8,155 bases of DNA from an uncultured Bacteroidia bacterium (GTDB taxonomy: Bacteria; Bacteroidota; Bacteroidia; Bacteroidales; UBA932), in the NCBI GenBank assembly GCA_902766985.1, contig CACXFP010000024.1:1-8155 (forward strand). The letters run 5' to 3'. The position numbers were made by a program, and so were the translations under genes. Positions 1 to 5,200 of this stretch are shown here, in pieces. How positions within the stretch are numbered: position 1 is the stretch's first letter; each line of letters starts with the position of its first letter. Under the pieces are notes generated by a model. The model was not told the origin of the DNA. It saw only the letters and a list, made by a program, of their open reading frames with translations, and did no database searches.

Positions 1-1
1 C

Positions 2-28
2 AAGTTCACCGTCGTCCCCGAAGAGTAG
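2..28 (+). CDS. C-terminal end of an upstream gene (partial)
   Basis: Reading from base 2 gives the codons for KFTVVPEE followed by TAG at 26-28. Only eight residues are visible, so no function can be given. The frame is preferred because its codons (AAG, TTC, ACC, GTC, GTC, CCC, GAA, GAG) match the usage of the genes in this window, and because a strong terminator begins 12 bases after the stop. The frame starting at base 1 stays open to 45, inside the terminator stem, which is less natural. The gene would converge on the minus-strand block to its right. Confidence 0.5.
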   Translation, partial: KFTVVPEE

Positions 29-40
29 TTTGCTCTCCGA

Positions 41-77
41 AATAAAAAAGGCTGGCCCGAGGCCAGCCTTTTTTATT
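41..77. terminator. Bidirectional intrinsic terminator between convergent genes
   Basis: A perfect 17-bp inverted repeat (41-57 against 61-77) encloses a three-base CGA loop. The core is GGCTGGCC/GGCCAGCC, flanked by six A on the left and six T on the right, so the hairpin is followed by a U tract when transcribed in either direction. It lies 12 bases after the stop of the plus-strand gene. Its right arm overlaps the stop codon (73-75) of the minus-strand acyl ligase gene, so it should end both converging transcripts. Confidence 0.9.
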
Positions 78-1722
78 GTTTGTCCTTGTACAGGAAGCGC
101 CTGATTTTCTGAGTGGCCGTCTTCTCGAACGGCTCTTTCATCACCTCGACGTCATTGACCTTGGAAGCCTTGTTTACGTGTTTGTTTATATATTCCATCA
201 CGGCTTTTTTCCGGGCTTCCATTTTCTCGAAGAACTTGTCTTCGCTCTCCTGATCCCAATTGATCACCTTGTCGTCGAACTTTATCAGGGCGACCAGCTT
301 GTCACCCCTCTTTACGACCAGCGAGTCGTTGACTCCGGAGTAGTTGTTGATGACCTGCTCGATTTCTTCCGGGTAAATGTTCTCTCCTGAAGGTCCGACA
401 ATCATGTTACCGAGCCTTCCCCTGATGTAGAACCTTCCTTTTTTGTCCACTGCCGCCAGGTCGTTCGTCCTGAGCCAGCCGTCGGGGGTAAGCGTCGCGC
501 GCGTCCTCTTCGGGTCGCGGTAGTATCCGATCATCACATTGTCCCCCTTTACCACGATTTCCCCTTCTCCGGTTGTCGGGTCAGGGTTGTCGATCTTGAC
601 CTCAACCCCGTATGCCGGCACTCCGCAGGAACCGACGACGGTCTTGCCTACGCAGGCATTGGTAATGAGGGGGGCGGTTTCTGTAAGGCCGTATCCGATT
701 GCATAAGGAAATCTTGCCCTGTGCAGGAACTCTTCCACTACAGAATCAAGTTTGGAGCCTCCGATGCCGAAGAACCTCAATTTCCCGCCCATCGTCTTGT
801 AGAGCCTTCGGCCGACCAGGCGGTAGAGCAGGTTCGGAGTGTGGTTCTTCATCCAGGAGAGGATCCGGCTTTTTTCGATTGTGGGGACGATGCTGGTCCG
901 GTACACTTTTTCAATGATAAGCGGAACTGAACACATGATGGTCGGCCGGACCTTCTTCATCGCGTCCATCAGGATGGATGGGGTGGGGAGTTTCTGGATA
1001 TAATAGACGCAGCCTCCTGCATAGAGCGGATAGAGGAGGCTGAAAGCCATTTCATATGTATGTCCCATTGGAAGGACGGAGAGCCACCTGTCGTGAGGGC
1101 CTGCTTTCTGGGCATGGGCTGCGGCGATTATGTTGGAACAGAGGTTCCTCTGGGAAAGCATGACGCCTTTGGCGTTGCCCGATGTCCCTGATGTGTAGAA
1201 GATTGCAGTCAAATCATCCGGCTGGGGCTCCTTGAGGACGCCTTCGCAGGTAAATGAGTCGTTGTCCGCTTTTATAAGGGAGAAATCCTCGAGTTTTATG
1301 ATGAGGGTAAGCCTGTCCCTGCATTCCTGGCTCAGTTTCGGGAGGCAGCGTTCAGAGATAAAGATGACTTTTGCCCCTGAATGTACAAGGATATTGGAGA
1401 GCTCGTTTTCCGATGAGTCGGGAAGTACAGGCACTATCACCCTTCCGAAAGGGACGCAGGAAAACATCGCTACGGTCCAGTTGGGCATATTCTGGGACAT
1501 GATCGCAACCTTGTCCCCGGCGCTGATGTTGAACCTCGTCATGAGATGGGACAGCTCCAGGCACTTGTGCCGGAAGGAGGCGTAGGTGTACTTCTGGCCT
1601 CCGTCAACATATTGGGAGAGTGGTCTCTTGGCAAAGGCTACCGTGCTGTAGTCGAAGAGTTTGGCCAGCGTTGTGATGTAATTCTCACGGTTCGTCGTAA
1701 GACGGCGGTAAAAGCTGTTCAT
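73..1722 (-). CDS. AMP-forming long-chain acyl-CoA (or acyl-ACP) ligase
   Basis: The 549-residue protein belongs to the ANL adenylate-forming family. It should activate a fatty acid with ATP to an acyl-adenylate, then pass it to CoA or to acyl carrier protein. Visible motifs are the phosphate-binding loop YTSGTSGNAKG (176-186), LPMGHTYE (217-224), GYGLTETAP (343-351), the ribose-binding aspartate D421 in RTND, the hinge region RGRLGNMIV (434-442) and SGENIYPEE (445-453). The C-terminal KTATQKIRR (534-542) places the likely catalytic lysine at K539; the glycine usual before it is a glutamine. No signal peptide or membrane segment is obvious. The ATG at 1722 is chosen because an in-frame TAG lies two codons upstream and the next Met is residue 61. 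An AGGAG touches the ATG directly, which is too close for a normal ribosome site, so translation may be coupled to the preceding acyltransferase gene. The class is secure; chain length and acceptor are not readable. Confidence 0.92.
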   Translation of the reverse strand: MNSFYRRLTTNRENYITTLAKLFDYSTVAFAKRPLSQYVDGGQKYTYASFRHKCLELSHLMTRFNISAGDKVAIMSQNMPNWTVAMFSCVPFGRVIVPVLPDSSENELSNILVHSGAKVIFISERCLPKLSQECRDRLTLIIKLEDFSLIKADNDSFTCEGVLKEPQPDDLTAIFYTSGTSGNAKGVMLSQRNLCSNIIAAAHAQKAGPHDRWLSVLPMGHTYEMAFSLLYPLYAGGCVYYIQKLPTPSILMDAMKKVRPTIMCSVPLIIEKVYRTSIVPTIEKSRILSWMKNHTPNLLYRLVGRRLYKTMGGKLRFFGIGGSKLDSVVEEFLHRARFPYAIGYGLTETAPLITNACVGKTVVGSCGVPAYGVEVKIDNPDPTTGEGEIVVKGDNVMIGYYRDPKRTRATLTPDGWLRTNDLAAVDKKGRFYIRGRLGNMIVGPSGENIYPEEIEQVINNYSGVNDSLVVKRGDKLVALIKFDDKVINWDQESEDKFFEKMEARKKAVMEYINKHVNKASKVNDVEVMKEPFEKTATQKIRRFLYKDKQ

Positions 1723-1725
1723 CTC

Positions 1726-2289
1726 CTAATGTGTTATGTATTTTTCAGGATGCTTACCTTTGATATGCATGTCCTCGTAGGCCTGCTGGATACGGGCCAT
1801 GTCCGCCCTGGCGTCATCGGTGAGGGGGAATTTCTCCCCGCAGCCGACCCTTTTCTTTCCCCAGTCGAAGTACCCTAGGTAAACCGGGACACCGGCCTCC
1901 CTGGCTATTGTGTGGAAACCTGTTTTCCAATGTTTTATGGGCTTCCTGGTCCCTTCAGGGGCGATGGCGAGGATGAATTCGTCATCCTTTTCCATCTCCG
2001 TGATGAGGCTTTTGACCAGGGTGGAAGCGTTGCTCCTGTCAACAGGAATCGCTCCCATGGATTTCATCAGTCCGCCGAAGGGCCAGAAGAAGAATTCCTT
2101 CTTGACCATGACCCTTGCCTTCTGGGCATGGAACGACGTGTAGAAAAGATAGGAAATCACGAAGTCCCATACAGAGGTGTGGGGGACACCCAGGATGACG
2201 GCTTTTTTCTCCGGAACCGGACCTCCTACAATGGTCCACCCCATCCGGTGAAGGAGCCATCTACAGAAATCAGACCAGCGTTTGCTCAT
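1726..2289 (-). CDS. PlsC-like glycerolipid acyltransferase
   Basis: The 187-residue protein is a small member of the lysophospholipid/1-acylglycerol-3-phosphate acyltransferase superfamily, which moves an acyl chain from a thioester donor to a glycerolipid. The catalytic H-x4-D motif is HTSVWD (H37, D42). The later blocks are IPVDRS (81-86), the substrate-binding APEGTR (110-115) and VPVYLGY (134-140). It is shorter than PlsC proteins of about 240 residues and lacks a clear N-terminal membrane helix, although the first 20 residues are basic and aromatic and could sit at the membrane surface. The start at 2289 follows the parE stop by 4 bp. The stop is followed after one codon by the in-frame ATG of the acyl ligase, so the two are probably made together and act on the same acyl pool. 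The true acceptor (phosphatidic acid synthesis, lysolipid repair or another lipid) cannot be decided here. Confidence 0.88.
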   Translation of the reverse strand: MSKRWSDFCRWLLHRMGWTIVGGPVPEKKAVILGVPHTSVWDFVISYLFYTSFHAQKARVMVKKEFFFWPFGGLMKSMGAIPVDRSNASTLVKSLITEMEKDDEFILAIAPEGTRKPIKHWKTGFHTIAREAGVPVYLGYFDWGKKRVGCGEKFPLTDDARADMARIQQAYEDMHIKGKHPEKYITH

Positions 2290-2293
2290 GATA

Positions 2294-4240
2294 TCAGATG
2301 TTTACGTCTTCGAGTTCTTCTTCGGAACGGAGGTTCTGGCGGATGAAATTCTGGCGGTCGACAGTATTGTCCCCCATATAGAATTCCATGATTTCGGCAA
2401 GGGATTCTTCGTCTGACAGTTTCACGAGGTCAAGCCTCATGTCGTCTCCGATAAAATCGACGAACTCGTTGGACGAAATCTCTCCCAAACCCTTGAACCT
2501 TGTGATTTCCACTCCGCTCTTCAGTTTTTTTACGGCTTTTTCCTTTTCTTCCGGGGAATAGCAGTACATGGTTTCCTTCTTGTTCCTTACCCTGAACAGG
2601 GGAGTCTGCAGGATGTGGACATGTCCGCGTCGGATGAGGTCAGGATAATATTTCATGAAGAAAGTCAGGACCAGCATCCTGATATGCATTCCGTCGTCAT
2701 CGGCATCGGTTGCCACTATGATGTTGTTGTAGCGGAGGTTCTCCAGGTCGTCTTCCACTCCGAGGGCTGAGATCAGGAGGTTTAGCTCTTCGTTTTCAGC
2801 CACTTTCCTGCGGCTCTCCTTGTAGCAGTTTATGGGCTTTCCCCTCAGTGAGAACACTGCCTGGTGGTTTGCGTTCCTGACCTTGGTGATCGTTCCTGAG
2901 GCGGAATCTCCCTCGGTGATGAAGATGCTCGACTTCTCTTTCTCTTCCTCCTTGTCCTTGGCTACCTTGTCATTGAAGTGGTAGCGGCAGTCGCGCAGCT
3001 TGCGGTTGTACACCTGGGTGCGCTTGTTCCTTTCCCTGGTTTTCTTCTGGATGCTCTGGATTTCTTCCCCTTCCTTCTGGGAAGCCTTTATCCTTTCCTC
3101 AATGATCGGAGCGATGTCCATGTGCATCCTGAGATAGTTGTCCAGGTGCCTGGCGATGAAATCGTTGATGAATGTCCTGATGGTCTGTCCGCGGTCGATG
3201 ATGAGGGATCCGTCCGGATTCTTCACCGGGTGACCGTTTTCCATGCGGACCTTTTCCCACATGTAGGTGGAACCAAGTTTGGTCTTGGTCTGGCCCTCGA
3301 AGTTGGGCTCCTGAATCTTGATGCTTATGGCTCCGACGATACCTCGGCGGCAGTATTCCGGGGCATAGTTTTTCTTGAAGAATTCCTTGAGGGTTTTTGC
3401 GACCGCCTCGCGGAAAGCTGCAAGGTGGGTGCCTCCGTCTCGCGTGTTCTGGCCGTTGACAAAGGAAGTGATGTCCTCGCCATAGTCGTTGTCATGGGTA
3501 ATCACGACCTCGATGTCGTTGTCTTCCAGATGGATGGGAGGGTACAGGGGAGTTTCTCCGATTCCGTCGTTCACGAGGTCCAGGAGGCCGTTCTCGGACT
3601 TGTAGTCGGTCCCGTTCAGTTTGAGGGTGAGGCCCTTGTTGAGGTAGGAATAGTTCTTGACCATGGTTTCGACGAAATCCATGTTGAACTCGAAATCCCC
3701 GAACATCTCGCTGTCTGGCCGGAACTCGACAAGGGTTCCGTTCTTGTCCGTCACGCCTTCTTTCTTCCCGCTGTCCTGCAGGATGCCCCTCTCATAGCGG
3801 GCCCATGAACTCTCCCCGTCGCGGAAGGATTCAACGTAGAAGGATGCGGACAGGGCGTTGACGGCCTTGGTTCCCACTCCGTTGAGACCGACCGATTTCT
3901 TGAATACGGCATCGTCGAATTTGCCGCCGGTATTGAGGATGCTTGTGGCCTTTATAACGGAATCAAGAGGGATTCCTCTTCCGAAATCCCTGACCGTTAC
4001 GGAGTTGTCGACAATATCCACCCTTATCTGCCTGCCCGCTCCCATGGAGAATTCATCCACGGAGTTGTCTATGATCTCTTTCAGCAGGACATAGATGCCG
4101 TCTCCGGGATTCGAACCATTCCCGAGCCGGCCGATGTACATTCCCGGCCTGCGCCGGATATGTTCCACGCCTTCAAGGGTGCGGATGTTGTCATCGGTGT
4201 ACGTGCCTTGGGCACTTTCCTGTATCTTGTCTTTCGCCAT
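2294..4240 (-). CDS. parE: DNA topoisomerase IV subunit B (ParE), ATPase subunit
   Basis: The 648-residue protein is the ATP-hydrolysing subunit of a type IIA topoisomerase, which with ParC would unlink replicated chromosomes. The GHKL ATPase domain shows KEIIDNSVDE (54-63, with Mg-binding N59), RDFGRGIP (84-91, with D85) and GLNGVGTKAVNALS (118-131). The transducer carries QTKTKLG (317-323), whose lysines reach the ATP. The Toprim domain shows EGDSASG (443-449), the metal site DADDDG (512-517) and RFKGLGE (581-587). Length and motif order indicate a complete protein. ParE is preferred over GyrB because of the N-terminal wording EHIRRRPGMYIGRLGNGSNP and the NCYKE stretch after LRGKPI. No parC partner lies in the window; the gene sits instead between a LysR regulator (25 bp upstream) and lipid genes (4 bp downstream). 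The ATG at 4240 has no properly spaced Shine-Dalgarno sequence. Confidence 0.88.
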   Translation of the reverse strand: MAKDKIQESAQGTYTDDNIRTLEGVEHIRRRPGMYIGRLGNGSNPGDGIYVLLKEIIDNSVDEFSMGAGRQIRVDIVDNSVTVRDFGRGIPLDSVIKATSILNTGGKFDDAVFKKSVGLNGVGTKAVNALSASFYVESFRDGESSWARYERGILQDSGKKEGVTDKNGTLVEFRPDSEMFGDFEFNMDFVETMVKNYSYLNKGLTLKLNGTDYKSENGLLDLVNDGIGETPLYPPIHLEDNDIEVVITHDNDYGEDITSFVNGQNTRDGGTHLAAFREAVAKTLKEFFKKNYAPEYCRRGIVGAISIKIQEPNFEGQTKTKLGSTYMWEKVRMENGHPVKNPDGSLIIDRGQTIRTFINDFIARHLDNYLRMHMDIAPIIEERIKASQKEGEEIQSIQKKTRERNKRTQVYNRKLRDCRYHFNDKVAKDKEEEKEKSSIFITEGDSASGTITKVRNANHQAVFSLRGKPINCYKESRRKVAENEELNLLISALGVEDDLENLRYNNIIVATDADDDGMHIRMLVLTFFMKYYPDLIRRGHVHILQTPLFRVRNKKETMYCYSPEEKEKAVKKLKSGVEITRFKGLGEISSNEFVDFIGDDMRLDLVKLSDEESLAEIMEFYMGDNTVDRQNFIRQNLRSEEELEDVNI

Positions 4241-4256
4241 ATCCTAACTTATCCTA

Positions 4257-4289
4257 CAAATATACTCAAATTATTCCGGATTCCATCAA
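4257..4289 (-). promoter_or_regulatory. Candidate Bacteroidota-type promoter for parE and the lipid genes
   Basis: On the minus strand TATATTTG (4264-4257) matches the phylum's -7 element TAnnTTTG. A TTG lies 22 bases upstream (4289-4287), slightly farther than the usual spacing. The -33 element would be inside the end of the LysR gene. Initiation would fall roughly 10 bases before the parE ATG, a short leader. The motif is short and the region AT-rich, so chance occurrence is possible. Confidence 0.45.
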
Positions 4290-5102
4290 GGACGCCATCT
4301 TCTCATATAGTTCAGAGGTGGAAAAGGTTGGAGCCGGTTCCAGGTGGATATCCATCTGGAGTCCCGGCATGGGGAACGGCAGGATTCTCAGCGACGGTTC
4401 AATCCCTTTATGGAAGGGAAGGATGCCTATCAACTCCTCTGAAGCCGATGCCGCCGACTCCACTGCCATCGGGGATTCCGATGTGATTGCCGTCAATGCC
4501 TTGAGGTCTTCGGAGACCATATCGTAATAAGGGGACCACATTGCCAGTTTCTTCCCTTCCGGGAAAATACCCTCGATAATGATAGAAGGGGAAGAGGTGA
4601 CCGTGCAGGCTTGTACCGTGCCGCAGAGGGTCGCCGTGTTCAGAAGGGTTGCTTCCGAAGGCCTGGGAGCGGTGAACAGTTTTATGTCGAAATCCCCGTT
4701 TTCTTCATTTTTGGCATAAGGATTAATTATGAATTTCAAATCAGGAGAAGATATCCGCAGTGCGGTTGCCAGCCTTGGGGCAACGTAGGCGGAGCAATAC
4801 GGATCGGCCAATATCCTCACCTTCCCGGGATGGGAAAACCTTGCTGAAGGACTGAAGACAGAGTCCATCGCCTCGTACCAGTGGAGTATCCTCGATGCGT
4901 ATTCCTTGAATGCGGCACCCTTGTCTGTCAGTCTTGCTGCCCCTCTCTGACGGTCGAACAGAGGCTCGCCGACCCCTTTCTCAAGCTCTGCGATGTTCTG
5001 GCTCACGGCCGGCTGGCTGATGCCGATTTCCCTGGCGGCGGCGGTAAAGCTCCCGCTCTTTGCCACAGCCATGAAAACTTTGAGTTTAGTGTCTTCGAAC
5101 AT
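4266..5102 (-). CDS. LysR-type transcriptional regulator
   Basis: The 278-residue protein has the typical LysR N-terminal winged helix-turn-helix: KVFMAVAKSGSFTAAARE, then IGISQPAVSQNIAELEK (27-43) and PLFDRQRGAARLTDKG (47-62). A linker helix follows. The effector-binding half starts near residue 94 (KVRILADPY) and ends with a recognisable GILPFHKG stretch (226-233). It is a little short for the family, usually about 290-320 residues, and the effector domain is unlike well-known members. It has cysteines at 103, 160 and 166 but not the OxyR redox motif, so no ligand can be proposed. The ATG at 5102 has an AAGGA nine bases upstream (5116-5112). The gene is divergent from the M16 peptidase gene, the classic arrangement for a LysR regulator and its target, and lies only 25 bp before parE. 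Regulation of either neighbour is inference. Confidence 0.9.
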   Translation of the reverse strand: MFEDTKLKVFMAVAKSGSFTAAAREIGISQPAVSQNIAELEKGVGEPLFDRQRGAARLTDKGAAFKEYASRILHWYEAMDSVFSPSARFSHPGKVRILADPYCSAYVAPRLATALRISSPDLKFIINPYAKNEENGDFDIKLFTAPRPSEATLLNTATLCGTVQACTVTSSPSIIIEGIFPEGKKLAMWSPYYDMVSEDLKALTAITSESPMAVESAASASEELIGILPFHKGIEPSLRILPFPMPGLQMDIHLEPAPTFSTSELYEKMASLMESGII

Positions 5103-5115
5103 GATAAATTTTCCT

Positions 5116-5134
5116 TATATGCAAATATATGCAA
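5116..5134. promoter_or_regulatory. Repeated TATATGCAA element, possible LysR operator
   Basis: TATATGCAA occurs twice with a 10-bp period (5116-5124 and 5126-5134), about one helical turn. The interior TGCAAATATATGCA (5120-5133) also has TGCA arms around a 6-bp AT centre, similar in build to the AT-rich dyads bound by LysR proteins. It overlaps the -7 element of the LysR gene and lies just before the -33 element of the peptidase gene, as expected for an autoregulatory site that also acts on the divergent gene. Binding is inferred. Confidence 0.4.
5122..5129 (-). promoter_or_regulatory. Candidate -7 element of the LysR gene promoter
   Basis: TATATTTG on the minus strand fits TAnnTTTG and would place the transcript start some 12-15 bases before the ATG at 5102. 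No good TTG is present at the -33 distance; only a TTTTCG occurs near there. The promoter may therefore be weak or need help. Confidence 0.5.
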
Positions 5135-5137
5135 TTA

Positions 5138-5169
5138 TTGTAAAAAGGGACGAAAAGTTCTTATATTTG
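5138..5169 (+). promoter_or_regulatory. Candidate promoter of the M16 peptidase gene
   Basis: TTG at 5138-5140 and TATATTTG at 5162-5169 are separated by 21 bases and match the Bacteroidota -33/-7 consensus well. The transcript would start around 5175, giving a leader of roughly 25 bases to the ATG at 5201 but only about 8 to the upstream ATG at 5183. The promoter lies back to back with that of the LysR gene. Confidence 0.65.
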
Positions 5170-5200
5170 TATTTACGAGAATATGATTAATTGTTTAGAT

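Noticed and set aside
1912..2346. 144-codon plus-strand open frame across the acyltransferase and the end of parE
   Set aside because: It spans two genuine minus-strand genes and their junction, with no motif or promoter of its own.
2978..3808. 276-codon open frame on the plus strand inside parE
   Set aside because: It is antisense to the conserved ATPase and transducer regions of parE, and its valine- and leucine-rich composition is that expected of a reverse-strand shadow.
4266..5102. Identification of the LysR protein as OxyR
   Set aside because: OxyR is a known LysR member in Bacteroides, but the redox cysteine context is absent and the effector domain is not similar.
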